In this document: positions 34,480 through 47,580 of the stretch, piece after piece | Position numbering within the stretch: the stretch's first letter is position 1 | Layout of the letters: each line of letters opens with the position of its first letter | From: Glandiceps talaboti | Taxonomy: Eukaryota > Hemichordata > Enteropneusta > Spengelidae | DNA: 64,000 nt | Assembly (NCBI RefSeq): GCF_964340395.1 | Contig: NC_135558.1 | Span: forward strand, 4,782,001-4,846,000 | Direction of reading: 5' to 3' | The notes under the pieces: generated by a model | The model's database searches: none | Told to the model about the DNA's origin: nothing | What the model saw: the letters and a program-made list of their open reading frames with translations, nothing else | Position numbers and translations under genes: made by a program

Positions 34480-37015
34480 ATGCAATCAAAACATTATACT
34501 AACTGCCATGGACAGATGAAAGCTTATTACAACATACAGAAACAAACAGTTTGGTATATTAACAGGATTAATAACTGCAGACTGTACCTATTGATGAAAA
34601 TGAAATTTATGCAAGGATTGCAAAAAGGCCTGATGGCTGTATGGTTCTTCTTCGTGTTTTACTTTCCTCTTTATTGCAGCAGTGCGTTCTATCTCTTATA
34701 TGCTTCGTACAAGATGTATATCAGTAGAGAAATGTACTTGATGGGCTTGTGAGAATGAATGGCCAGATGCATGAAAGTGTACACATTTATAGGCAAATAT
34801 TGTAACCATCACATGCACAAGTGACTAGTCATGTATGCAACTGCTTGCAAGCAAACATAAACATGCATATATGCATATAGTGCCTTAATACACACATACA
34901 TGTACTCACACACGAGCATACATGTATACACTGCCCTCAAATGATATCCACATTTTGTTGTTGTGAGTCAAAATGAGAAAACTGACATTTCTGATAGGGG
35001 AACACCAAAATTTGGTATGTCACTAGAAATTGCGTGTGTCTGTGGTGTGTCAAATTGGCTTAGAGGGCACACTGTGCATGAATGAACACATGCACGCGTA
35101 CACATGCATACATACGCATACACATGTATTTGCCCACTCATGCATGCACATGCATATATACACACACAAACATGCGAAACTCACACATTTAAACCATATT
35201 GCCTTGCACCAAATTCCTGTCCATAGAATCATCTGTATATGGAGGCTAGTGAACCCAATAATTACCAGCATTACTGCATTAGGCTGTATTTTCTAGTTCC
35301 CTTGCTAATATCAAGTTACACAAATACAGAAAAGTCTTAATTACCACATCTCATGTTGTAGTATGACCAGTGGGAGGGTCAGATGTCAAACAAGGAACAT
35401 GAACTAAGTAGGAGGGCCCAGTAAAAGTAAAGTCATCTGGTCTAGAGTAGAGGAAGAAAACTTTACACTGGTAATTTAAAAGTTCAATCAGAGGTCACAC
35501 AGTGGAGATACCCCTCAGGACTATTCTAAGTCTTTAAGAATACCAGTGTGTGGTTAGAATTTGATCTTGGAAACTTACTTCAGCCTCAGGGGCGTATTAG
35601 AATACTTCACAGCCATGTTCTGGAATGTACATGGTGATTTTGCAACTTGTACATAAACTTGTCTGAAGTAATGATCACTTTGGGCTAGATCATCATGTTA
35701 CCTGTGTATGAAGCATCTCTTCCTTAGTCTAGATGTTACCTGTGGTATGAATTGTCTCTTCACCCCAGAGGTCTTGATATTTGATGCCACAGATAGCACT
35801 AGAATATGATCACCGTAATGTTATCAGTTTTCTAACCCCTTCATGTATATAAAACCTTGTACCCTATGGTTTCAAATTTTCCAGAATGCAAAAGTTTATA
35901 GATGGGTAAAGATAAACCTGATTGAAAGACAATTTTGTGCATGTATGTAAAGTTGTATTCATCAGGGAATCAGGGATAGTGATTGGACAAAAGATCATGG
36001 ACAATATAGATATTTTAATATTTTGATATTTGATTTCTGAATCACTGAGTTTTCACGGTAATTTGAGCATTAACTTGTGTTCAGCAAGTGATTGGGCAAA
36101 AGTTTCAAAGACAAGAAATAATTCTCTGATGAAAATTAAACAAGCATTGTCAATTTTGTCTAGGGTATTTAATACTTTGGTTTTTTCACATTCCTACAAA
36201 TGTAACTAACATTTATCAACAAAGAAATGTCTGTTTTAAAAGTCTTCAAAAACATTCTTTCAAATGACATCATGACATCAGGAAATAGTGATCTTTAACA
36301 ATGGTTCAGTCCAACCCATGTAGTTGACCCCTGACCTCCGTCTTTACAATCATTTCTATTTTTTGCTATAGTATGAGACATTTAGACCTTCTTGCACCCC
36401 TTGGCTGTTATTCAATCAACATTCCTTTACAGTTTGTCAGACGAAAGTTTCAGCTGTGCTTGACGAGCCATTTATGCAGTGTGTGTGTGTGGAAAGAAGG
36501 TTTTGAAACGTTTGTAGCATACTCAGTTACTGCAGAGAGGTACATAGAACACTGCAGGTAAATTTTAAAGAGATTTCTATATGGTTAATTTTTACTATGG
36601 TGATTCGAATCCTGGTCAAAAGCAAACTGGCATTTAAAATATAATTTAACCAATTTACCAAGGCTAGCAAAACACTGATTCAGAAAGTGTGTCGTATAGT
36701 ATATGTACATGTATGTGTTTATGAACAAGTAATGAAATTGAGAAAAAAGTTACAAGTTTAATGCACTTTTCACATACATTTAGTGAAAATTTAAATTCGG
36801 TTAGATTCTACTCACCTGAACTACACATGTCGTTATGAAATGTGCAAAACATTAGGACTATTTGTTGTACTTATAATCCTACTAGCCTGAAATATCCTGG
36901 CATTGTTGCCACTTATGTTATAAGCTTGTGGGTAGTGAGTGGTTACTGAAGTGGGCCAACGACTAGAACGTTCAGACTGAAATCCTACTTGTACTTTTCT
37001 ATGGAATTCCTTTTG
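34480..37015. other. intergenic, nothing firmly recognised
   Basis: An exon-like open block at 36373-36560 ends at CAG|GTAAAT but has no family match. CATG/CATAC-rich text lies at 35080-35165. Confidence 0.4.
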
Positions 37016-37017
37016 TT

Positions 37018-37185
37018 GATCCAGTTGTGTTTTTCAAAGTATCTACTTCCAAAACAAGAGGACACAGTTTGAAATTGTTTAATGGACAGATCTACATTGG
37101 ATATACACAACTATTTTTTCAATCAATGTGTGTCGACATTTGGAACAGTTTACCAGAAAAGTGTTATTACTACGACATCAATTAA
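37018..37185 (+). pseudogene. LINE reverse-transcriptase ORF, C-terminal remnant
   Basis: A 55-codon frame begins DPVVFFKVS, continues KTRGHSLKL, and reaches DIWNSLPEK before a stop. The TRGH...K(L), QLFF and WNSLP order is the familiar C-terminus of CR1/Jockey-type LINE ORF2 proteins. It is a truncated fragment with no RT or endonuclease domain nearby. Confidence 0.72.
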
Positions 37186-37529
37186 TCATTTAAAGGCTTA
37201 TAATTGCTAGCCACCTCAGAAGAGTATTAAGGGGTCTTTAAAAGCCTTCCTACCCTATGTAAATTTCACAGTAAATTAACAAATTCATGCTAAATGAGCC
37301 AAGGATTAGAGTCACGCTAAGGTCATGACAGGATGTAGACAAACACATGAAGAATTAGGTAGGTGAAAGTACATTGTTTACTTTCATTTTTTTTTTGATA
37401 TTCTATATGATTAGGTTCTGTTTGAACACGTAGTCCATATTTTGTGAAAGCAGTACAAGTAGAAAAAATGCAATTGATCAGATGATGTAAGTCCTTTGAC
37501 ATGATTTGAACCATGATAGTGCCTCAGCC

Positions 37530-37620
37530 AACCCAGCTGTATAATGGGGACCTGGTAGGATGGAGTTGTTATGTGAAGGATTTAATTTTGAATAATCTTA
37601 TGCGCTTATAATCAGGTTCT
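37530..37620 (+). mobile_element. SINE-like dispersed repeat, copy 3
   Basis: It matches copies near 7.4 and 7.9 kb: CCCAGCTGTATAATGGGGAC, CTGGTAGGATGGAG, TATGTGAAGG and GCGCTTATAA. It ends beside a poly-C run. Confidence 0.6.
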
Positions 37621-37625
37621 GTACT

Positions 37626-37648
37626 CCCCCCCCCCCCCCCCCCCCCCC
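37626..37648. repeat. poly-C run of about 22
   Basis: One of the longest C homopolymers in the window. Confidence 0.95.
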
Positions 37649-38273
37649 AAGAGTTGACATATAAAAGGTTGTAAATTAACCAGAGACACTGTCTACGATT
37701 ATATAGGTCTCTGTCTGGTGATTGTACTGTACCAACAATATTTCAATTGTCAGTGTCATATAAAGTACATTTTTATAATTATCACACATTGCATACATAT
37801 TTAGTTTAGTCAAACAGAATGCAGACTTAACTTTTTCAAATACTTAGTAATTTGACAACACACTGTGACAGTATGTTGGATGTAAGTGTACTGATGTAGT
37901 GATCATTATTGTTGGTAAAGTACACCAGTTGAGACATTCCAACTGTTGTTGTACATGTTCTTTATTACTACAGATGGGGTATATAAATCAGAGTTGTTAA
38001 TGATGTTCCTTGTGAAAGAGTACAGGTCAGACAGATCAATAGACTAAGATGCATCATGGTGTTCAGCCCAAGTCTAGTTCCTGTACAGTATCGTTACGAT
38101 TTATACCTTCACTCACTCCACAGTTGGCATTCAGACTGGTCCTATCAGGCTTCTTAACTGATGAACGCTGGCTGATAGAGTGGCATGAAAGTCTGTATCT
38201 TACAGACTAACAGATCAAGTGATTTATGGTATAGAGACGATGTGTCTGATAACCTGCCATGTATATACAATTT

Positions 38274-38543
38274 CTGGGGTGAACAAATCCACTGGTCCTG
38301 GGTCTGGGACTAGTGATTTTTTTGGGCGGACCACACAAATTTTACCTTGTCTGGTCTGTCGAACCAGTACTTTACTGTTAATAACTATGTTAAAAAGTCG
38401 TCTGAATATACAGATTCATAGGCAAGATTTAATGTTTCACATCAGTAGGACCTGGGACCACTAATTCTTTCAGCAAGACCACTGGATTTTTTAAGGCACT
38501 GGTCCGGGGACCACCAGTTCACAAAATGATTTGTTCACCCCTG
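38274..38543 (+). mobile_element. hAT-like MITE, copy 1
   Basis: Ends CTGGGGTGAACAAATC and GATTTGTTCACCCCTG are inverted repeats of the CAGGGGTG type seen in hAT elements. The 270-bp body has GGTCC/GGACC palindromic text and no ORF. The flanking ACAATTT / ACAATGT could be a decayed 8-bp duplication. An inverted copy lies at 39683-39950. Confidence 0.7.
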
Positions 38544-38839
38544 ACAATGTAATATAGCAAGTACGTGTGACCAATCTTTGATCATAATGGGTAGTCCTGC
38601 TTGCAGAAGGAATACATGTATAAGTTGCACTCAATTCTGACAATATTGTCCCTTCCGTTCTTGGTGTTTAGGGACATTTTCAGAACCTCATCCTGTACAC
38701 AGTTTGCAAGCAGGATTACATATTTGGCAACTAGTATGTTTCTTTTGGCACCACTGACTCCAAACAGCTGGATGTTGAATTTGTGCACTTGAGTGGATGT
38801 GAAATTTGTATTAATACTACTATTGTTAGATATGAAACT

Positions 38840-39005
38840 TGCTCCATCTTGTTTGAATCATGCCACTTAAACCTGTAGCTGTGCTCAGTAGTGATACCAG
38901 CAGGTTGAATTCTGATGATGCCGCACCATGTAAATCTTGTGTCCATCTTGTTTGAATCATGTCTCTCCAACCCATAGCTGTACAGTACTAGTGTCACCAG
39001 CAGGG
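38840..39005. repeat. tandem duplication, period about 95 bases
   Basis: TCCATCTTGTTTGAATCATG recurs at about 38847 and 38942. It is followed by CC(A/T)(G/A)TAGCTGT and ACCAGCAGG in both copies. Confidence 0.75.
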
Positions 39006-39363
39006 TGAAGCTTACCAAGTCTCAGCAGAATGTTTACATTCCAGATTCATATGTTATTACATACATTGTACAAACCACATCAGGTTTCTAGACATACACT
39101 AAAAGCCATACACAAGGTATGCATAACACATATACCCTTCTAATTATTTACGTACTACATATATATTTACATGTAGTTAGTATACCACTACATATGAATT
39201 TGGTTTTCATAGCAAAAAATTTAGTTTTGTTCTTCTGACATGCCCATAGTCAACATTAAAAAATCAAGTTAGGATATATTCACAAACACTGCTGGGGTGG
39301 AGGGAGAATTGAGGGAATTTTGGGATATGTGAGGCAAGTAAAAAACAAGGGTTGTAACCTAAC

Positions 39364-39384
39364 ACCCCCCCCCCCCCCCCCCCC
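39364..39384. repeat. poly-C run of about 20
   Basis: A C homopolymer on the + strand. Confidence 0.93.
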
Positions 39385-39682
39385 AACAATATTTGTGAAT
39401 GTGAATTCTATTTACAACAGCTATATGTGCGGAATTCTTATGATGTGTTACCAGTATGATGTGTTTCTCAAAATGATAAGACATAAAAAGTAGATTTGTC
39501 TGCTTTGATTATTCATCTTTATAGTATCATACATTTATATTTTCAATCTTTTGTGCCATTTCATATTACTGCTTTGTACTCTACCCTGCCCCCTATCCTT
39601 GCACTGCTAAACTAAACTAAGGAGCATGTTTATTTAGTAAGACTAGTACTTACAAAATATTCTGTAGATGTATGTGTGTCTC

Positions 39683-39950
39683 CAGGGGTGAATAAATCAT
39701 TTTGTGAACTGGTGGTCCCGGACCAGTGCCTTAAAAAATCCAGTGGTCCTGCTGAAAGAATTGGTGGTCCCAGGTCCCGCTAATGTGAAACATTAAATCT
39801 TGCCTATGAATCTATATATTCAGACGACTTTTTAACATAGTTATTAACAGTAAGGTACTGGTCCGACGGACCAGGCAAGGTAAAATTTGTGTGGTCCGCC
39901 CCAAAAAAGGCTCGTCCCAGACCTAGGACCAGTGGATTTGCTTACTCCTG
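39683..39950 (-). mobile_element. hAT-like MITE, copy 2 (inverted)
   Basis: Collinear over its full length with the copy at 38274 when reversed, including CAGACGACTTTTTAACATAG and AGGCAAGGTAAAATTTGTGT. The ends are CAGGGGTGAATAAATC and GCTTACTCCTG. Confidence 0.72.
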
Positions 39951-40800
39951 GTCTCAGAATAGTGTATAAAAAGTACATTTACTTGATTCTGATTACCCAT
40001 CTTATATGTAAAAAAGTCATGCACAGACATTGGTATGTTCATTCTTTTGTTACCTCTATATCCCTGGTCCTTATGACTTCATCAATCAGACACCCATTTG
40101 TGTTATAGACGTCTACAGTCAAACATGTGTTAGGCGTCAAAGACATGATGTGAAATGACATAATGGTATGAAACCATCAATGGGATGACCACATCTTTCT
40201 AATAGATTGAATAGTTTTGTGTAAGTTTGAAAGTACTTTAAATTCAGTTCATGTATCTGTATTTGAAAAGTCAGACAAAATGATGTGAAACCTTTACAGT
40301 GACTAGAGATCTTTGACTGCCACCTGTTTCCTTTGCTTTCAAAACTGTTTTTTTTGACTTGAGGGAGAAGTTAATTGTTATATGGAATGTGTTTGTCAGT
40401 GTGATTCTTGTCAGTGAATGGGTTGAGATAGACTGTGAAATTACTAAATGGTCATATTGTACATAGAAGTATGATTCATGTTGTGAAAGTACCTAGTCTG
40501 GCTCAGTCCATTGTATAGTTACACACAATAAGAACAAAACCCCTGAACTCGATGCCATTAATCAGGCCTTGATGTTAATCATTGCTGTGGTAAGAATGAC
40601 ACTTCCATGGGTGGACAGCATAGAATCATGTTGATCTTTCGCAACCCTAACAACAACAAGAATGATAGGTACTAAACATATAGTATAGTGACAAATGACA
40701 AAATTATTATTATTATTATGCAGTAAAATGCCTCTAATATGCAACATACCTGTTGACTATTGTAGGAATCTTCTCCTGTGTCATTAGTTAAAATTCATAA

Positions 40801-40905
40801 ACCCCCCCCCCCAAAAAAAAAAAAAACAACAACAACAAAAAAACAACAACAACAAAAAACCCAAAAAAAAACAAACAAACAAAAACAAAAACAAAACCCT
40901 TCTGT
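40801..40905. repeat. C-run, A-run, (CAA)n and (ACAAA)n compound tract
   Basis: C about 11, A about 14, then CAA and AAAC units. The same order recurs at 58049-58100. Confidence 0.9.
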
Positions 40906-42830
40906 TTTGTTATTGTGAAGTTCATGTAGATCCAGCCAACATTTAATATGGCTAAATTTATAAATCTAAGTTTAGGGAATTGAATGATGAATTTTCCACA
41001 TACCCACATCTGCTCTATTCACCCCCCCCCCCCCCTCTGCCACCACTGCCTACATATATAATTAAAATTATGGGGAAATGAAAACAAATGAATTTTTCAG
41101 ATTTATAGTTGATCATATAGACCAAAACACTACTTAATAGTTCAGGTGGTGTACCTCCATGTGGAATAAAAGACATTGGTTGAAAGAGTCAACCCATGGT
41201 ATAAAGTTAATGGTAACAGTAAACAAATGAATTTACCAGATTTATTGTGGGTGGGGGTTCAAAAACTAGTAACACTGGAGGTATTGTACACTAGTTGATC
41301 CACATGGAAAGAATGTTGATAGAGGCTTGTGAGATTTACATTTCACTCTCAAGGTCATTGTCAAAACATTATCAAAATAAATGACCATTTTGTATAAACC
41401 CAGAAGAGAAGACGTCTACCAGTCTTGTATTTGGCCTCGTGAGGCAACTGTGAAGATGGAGAGATACGTAATTATTCGTGATTCAGAACTTTTGCCAAGG
41501 TCTGATATCATTAAAGAGAGTTTAAAATGATAAAAACATGCTGTAGATAAGATATGCTGTGAACTGTGATCTTAGAGGGGCTTGTATGAAAATCCTTGGC
41601 TGCTAGAATGGTTGGATGATACATCTGTAAAAATGTGATGAAAATATGATTCTCAAATTCATAAAATATACATGCGACAAGGTCATTTTCATGAGTGTAA
41701 AATGTCAGTCTAATACATATGAAATAGGTCATTGTCCGTATAAATGAAAAACTGTTACACTATAGTATATTGTATATGATGCTTTGAATGGTGATGACTC
41801 ATAGCTTTATCATCATCATGTCACTTCATTTGCATATGTGTGGGATGCCATTTTGTAGAGCCATGTAGGATTAGATGGGTAACTGCTCTCTAAACTCTAG
41901 CTACGAGTGATGTAACTGTACGTTAATTGTTGAGAAGAATTGATGGACATCAATGGACACACTCAGCAGGTAAAGAATTGGATCATTGACTTGTAAGGTA
42001 CATGATTGTGTCCATTATACTGCCAAGTATAGTAATATGAACACTTTATAATGTAATCTTGACTGCTTTAGTTTCATGGTACTCGTAATTTAGTGATATG
42101 AACACTTATTATAATATGTAATACTTGCTGCTTTAGTTTCATTATGCTGGTGGTTTTGATTTCTAAATGTAATGTTATCAGTCAATGTTGTCATTTCTAT
42201 CTATTCTATACATAATGTACCTGTAGGTGAGTTAAAACTAAGACGGTATTAAATCACGATAAATGTGTATACATCAATATTTGACCTGAGGCTGATGGTA
42301 ACCTCTTCAGGTCAAGTCCATGTTAAAGATAATTGCTGTGGTAGGATTAGGGCTTTGATTAAATTAAATTAAAATATTTTCAACAGCTTATATATATATT
42401 ATATATAATATATATAAATTATAAAGAAGTTTATTACCCAAGAAATGACGAGATTGTTGACTACTATAGAGGAATTTTGAATATTGTGAAATTTACGAAT
42501 GAAAACTGGAATTTTGACAGTTATTTGGCATATTTCTCAGACCTGTTATACTAGCTCACTTCGTCCTTAATATAACTTAACATCAGCAATAATCACATTC
42601 GTACAAGGTCATACTCATAGTTCACTGCCAAACTAAGTACTAAATTTTCATAGTTGAACTCTTTGTCTCAATCAAGCTTCATACAAATATCAAAATTGGC
42701 GACCAAGGTTTTCTCCCAGAATGTCAGGTTTTTGAGATATGGATTTAGTTCAAGGACATCTGTTTGACTTTGTGATGTAATCCATATGTACTACATGCCA
42801 TTACACATCTATATCATCTCACCATTGTAT
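40906..42830. other. intergenic; one local duplication
   Basis: GATATGAACACTT...GCTTTAGTTTCAT-type text is duplicated at about 42030 and 42097. A poly-C run lies at 41023. Nothing else is recognised. Confidence 0.5.
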
Positions 42831-42833
42831 TAA

Positions 42834-42959
42834 GCTGACAGTATCTCAAGGACTGTCCCATTAGGATTAATTAAGACTTGTGTGTATACTACAGGTCTAG
42901 ATCTGTGTCTTGTAGAAAGCTGACAGTATCTCAGAGACTGCTCCTTTATGATTTGTGTG

Positions 42960-42991
<32 letters not shown>

Positions 42992-43232
42992 GTAGTACTA
43001 CTACTACTACTACTACATGTACTACTACTACTACTACTACTACTACTAGTACTACTACAGGTCTAGATCTGTGCCTTGTAGAAAGCTGACAGTATCTCAG
43101 GGAGTGCCCCAGTATAATTAAGACTTGTGTCACGGTACTTCTCGTACTACAGGTCTGTGTCTTGTTGAAAGCGGACAGTATCTCAGGGACTACCCCTTTA
43201 TGATTTGTGTGTACTACTACTACTACATGATG

Positions 43233-43273
<41 letters not shown>

Positions 43274-43345
43274 GTAGTAGTAGTACTACTACAGGTCTAG
43301 ATCTTTGTCTTGTAGAAATCTGACAGTAGCTTGGAGACTGCCCCT
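42834..43345. repeat. tandem repeat of about 90-180-bp units with (TAC)n inserts
   Basis: Five copies of (A)GC(T/G)GACAGTATCTCA(G/A)(G/A)GACT-like text occur (about 42834, 42918, 43085, 43168, 43318). Four are preceded by ACAGGTCTAGATCTGTG-like text. Several are separated by TAC arrays. The polyvaline/leucine frames are artefacts. Confidence 0.85.
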
Positions 43346-43399
43346 TTATGATGAACAGATGTGTGTGCACAAAGATCAACCATGAAGTAGAGATTAAAT

Positions 43400-43705
43400 T
43401 TTCACTCAACAGTTTCAGATCAGTTGAAATCCCACATACCACATGATTATAACTGAGTAGTAAATTAAGCTGTTTTCATTCTGAGATGGTTGATTTAGGC
43501 AAATTATTGCCAGGATAAGGGGTATATATTACATTTATTTAAGCTGTTTTCATTGTGATATTTTAATGTCAACAGTGTCAGATCAGATCAACTCATGCAG
43601 AAATCCCATACAGCACAGGTTTAAATTATATAAGCTGTTTTCATTTTGATACGGTTGATTTAGATTTAGGCTGATTTAGACAAATCATTGCCAATTAAGA
43701 TAAGG
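43400..43705. repeat. diverged tandem duplication
   Basis: TTTCAGATCAG / TGTCAGATCAG, GAAATCCCA(C/T)A and TAAGCTGTTTTCATT with a GGTTGATTTAG follow-up recur across about 170-bp units. Confidence 0.6.
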
Positions 43706-44841
43706 ATGTATGCATTCAGTTGAGACAATGTTATTGTTATTAATTAGCCAATGCTATATGAACATCAAGGTAATGAAATTCAATCAGGCGTGGATAAATA
43801 AATAGTAGGGTATTTGTAGCTGTATGAACCATAGACCTCCAACTCTGTGTATGAAGTGAGACTACATGTCCAGGTTCATTACAGAATCTAGCCATTAACT
43901 AAGGAAGTGGGGTTTCTTATCTTTCTTATCATTGAATAATGTTTGCTGGTAATATTTACAAATGTGATAAAGCACTATTACATAACACATCAGGCAAAGC
44001 TAAGCTCAATATCTAAGTGTGAAGCCCCTAATGTCATATCAGTTGTTATCAGTTTTACTGACCCATTATCAGTGACATTGTAAATAGCTTTAGAGATGCC
44101 AACAATTTTTATGACACCCAACTTGCTGGCTCACCAAGTCGAGAAAGTCGCACTTGAACCGCTAATGCAAAAATCTGTCATGGTCTTCACAGCACAAACT
44201 TACAGTCTTGGGGTAATTGACAATCTTAATTGTATGATTCAGTAAGCTTGTGTTAGTCTAGTTCCTATACAGTATCGTTACTACTACTATTTACACCTCC
44301 ACTCACAGTTTAGTTAGAAACCACATTGGCATCCATACTAGCTTGTATAGATTGCTGAATATGTTGTGATGGTAACCCTCTTCAGGTCAAGTTCCTGTAA
44401 AAGTCTGATGGCTGGGGCAGGAATAGGGTAGCCAACTTCATACTTATTTGTATAGCTTAGGACCTTTCACTATTGTTGAATGATGTTGACTGTGTGTGTT
44501 GTATAATCTCTCCCCAATAGCTATTGTCAACATCATCTAACAAGTAAAGGGTTCTAAGCTAAAACAAACCTAAAATGGGAAAATGTTAGATAGTTAGATA
44601 TGATAATATCATAGAGTGATTCAGACATATTTGCACTAAAACAAGATTCCAAAAGGGGTAACTTTATCATTCTGTTACATGTAAGTAGTAGTACTTGTTA
44701 ATGTGTACTTTGTAACAATACCCAAGACTCAATAATGAGCAAAATTTGAATTAAATAACAAATCATCCCTGGGAGGAAGTTATAGCCAAAACATATACAA
44801 AGATTTATACTGTAAAAATGTTTATTTTGGCACATTAAAAA

Positions 44842-45137
44842 TTTGTCAGAAAGGCAATTAGGATGTGTCCGGCTAGACTCTCACAGTCCTCGGAACTTTG
44901 CATAAATAGCTAAAACTTGGGTTGTTTTGTATGTACCGGTATCACCCTCATCGATTATATAGGGCTAACTTTTTGTTGATGTCTTAGGTGAGAGTACAGG
45001 GATACTGGGATACTAGTATACGAGTACAATTATGCAGTAGATACCGGTACATACAAAACAACCCAAGATTTAGCAATTTATGTGAAGTTCTGACTGTGAG
45101 AGAGTCTTAGTGTCAGGCACACTTTAATTGGCAGACA
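44842..45137. mobile_element. fold-back element with roughly 100-bp arms
   Basis: Arms with TTGGGTTGTTTTGTATGTAC at about 44918, inverted at about 45046. Outer text GTGTCCGGCTAGACTCTCAC is inverted as GTGAGAGAGTC...GGCACAC. The centre is unpaired (44950-45035). No ORF or clear target duplication. Confidence 0.75.
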
Positions 45138-45139
45138 AT

Positions 45140-47250
45140 GCAAAGGGTAAGTGACACTAGTATTTATAAATGTTTTCTCTGGTTATCCTCCTGTATTCAG
45201 TGCATATGTTCATGTTGACACCTTTCACAACAACTGAATGTAGAAATATGACAACTTGTAAAGTATGTTAGCGAAACTTATTTCCATGGATAAAGCTTTT
45301 GCGCATATTTTTCAGACAAAATAAATTTAGCGCTGAATAACATACAACTACAGTATACTGTATGGTCAAGGAGGTGTAAGAGAATTACCTCCGTGTCTGC
45401 ACCATCACGGACATAATTAGCATACACTGTAGTTTTGTTACATTAAATGTTGGGAATGAAACTTGTCATAGTTATCAATGATGTGCTAACAATGGTACAT
45501 GCCATAGTAACTAATCACTTTGTATTGGATAAATGTGTTTACCTCAAGGTGACACTTGACTTCAGTGCATTGTGTTGTGTCAGAGGTCACCACATGACTC
45601 AGCCTGTCTATCAAATAGTAAATTTGGTATTTTGACTTAGTACTTGTTTATACAGCTGACTGGAAGATATACATGTAGTAGATTGGTTTGTATTGTCATG
45701 CCCATGTTATAAGGTCATACATCCTATGTGATAGTATAGTACTATTTAGATTGTTCAAATTTTCGATAGAATGGCTTCTCACAATTCAACCACATTTCAC
45801 ATGTACTAGTCTGTTTGTTGAGTTATGCCTTGTTAGCCCTCACATTAAGATGTGGGCTAGGAGGTACAACCAGCTATTATGTACCTTGTCAGAATAGTAA
45901 ACAGGCTACTGTGCTCTAAACAATTCATTGGATTGTTCATACTTGAGGAAATGAAGTGCAAAAGGTCAGATATTGGCATAATGGTTCTTGTATCATACCT
46001 ATCCCCCTGTAAATTGCCAGTACCTGAAGGAATCAACATATATTTGCATACATTATACTAACAATGCCAAGAGTAATGCAGTATTTGTCCTATCATGATG
46101 GTCTTTCAGTTCATTGACCCGCCACCAAATTTTTTACATTGCTTGTATGATTTTTGTTTTTATTGTCTATTTTTTTATATAAATATATTTTTGTCATATC
46201 TTATTTTATTTCAATTAGTTTTTTTATTTCATTATTTTTTTCATTTCTCTCGATTTTTAAAAAAAATTCACGTGGCGATTTTTTTCCGCCAGTCTAGGAC
46301 CTCTCGATTTCCATGAGCTCTAATATGACTGACTTCTGGTAGACCTAACATGTTGTTGTACTTATTTGTGTGTACATTTGATTTGAATACATAGGAAGAC
46401 ATACAAATTGCACTCCTAGTGATGATAGACCTTTCTGTGGTCTAAGATCTGATGGAGGGTCTATGTTCACTTTAAAGTGTTGAGTTAATTGCTTTCCTGC
46501 TATTGTGTTGACACAATAGAAAATAATTACATTCAGCCCAGTTCTGTAATTATGCAAATTGAGGACCACTTTACATGAAAACATGTGGAGATCAAGATTA
46601 CTGTATAAGTACAATAAAAGTACTCTAAATCATCCTAGACAGACAATAAATTAGTGATGTAACACTTACAGTGACTGTCCCTAGAGTGTCAATTACATAG
46701 ACTGGGTCAGAAGTACATGGGTAAAGAAACCAGAGGTCTATGTAAAGGAAGGGATTTTAGTTGCAGTTTCATATTTTTCCTTTTAGGAATTACTGTGCAG
46801 AAAAAATGCCACATACCAGATTTCATTTGGAATTTCCAAAATTTAGAGACATGTAATTAGTTTAATGTATTTGTGTGAATGCTTTAAAGAGGGCCCTATT
46901 ATTGTATGGTTCTTGTAAATACTAAGAAGATTATCAGCTTTATAATCTTCTTTCTACCAGGGGATGGGGGTATTTGTTTGTATACGAAAAACTACAAGTT
47001 GGGAATAACAGCCTCTGGATTAAACTCCACCTGGGCAACATTGTGAAAGCTACAAGACTTTAATGTTGTTAGACTTAGTGTGATCACCACCAAAAACATT
47101 GTTTTCTTGTTTTGGAATCTTATTTTGTATTAGTTCTGAACTCAGCATATAAATTATTTATGTGGTATATTTTGGTGAAATCACATGGCCTTCTTCAGGT
47201 GCTTCTGTTTACAATTCAGTGACATAGACATCATATGACAGTCACTTTTG
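45140..47250. other. intergenic, nothing recognised
   Basis: T-rich tracts at 46140-46280. No supported gene. Confidence 0.5.
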
Positions 47251-47254
47251 ACAG

Positions 47255-47580
47255 GAATGAAGGAATGAAAATACTGGTAGTACACAGTGCCCTCCTATGG
47301 TCATATGACAAGTCTTAGTCTCTATATCATTGAATCATGTACAATAACAGATGAAAAAAAGCCAAGTGATTTAGCTGAAATATACTAGAGAGACAGATCA
47401 AACAACAACGCCTGTCACGTACCAGGGACTAGGGAATGGAAATTGCTGGTGGTGTAGACAACACTCTCCTATGGTCATATGACAAGTCTATATCATTGAA
47501 TCATATACAATAAGACATTGAATCATACAATTACAGTTGAAGAAGGCCGAGTGATTTAGCCAAAATATGCTAGGTAAATT
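47255..47580. repeat. tandem duplication, period about 180 bases
   Basis: CTCCTATGGTCATATGACAA, ATATCATTGAATCAT and AAG(C/G)C(C/G)(A/G)AGTGATTTAGC occur in the same order in both units (about 47291 and 47467). Confidence 0.75.

Noticed and set aside
34480-34752. 90-codon frame with a hydrophobic stretch
   Set aside because: No homologue recognised, no supporting splice sites; probably chance in AT-rich DNA.
42897-43442. 181-codon polyvaline minus-strand frame
   Set aside because: Generated by (TAC)n arrays inside a tandem duplication.
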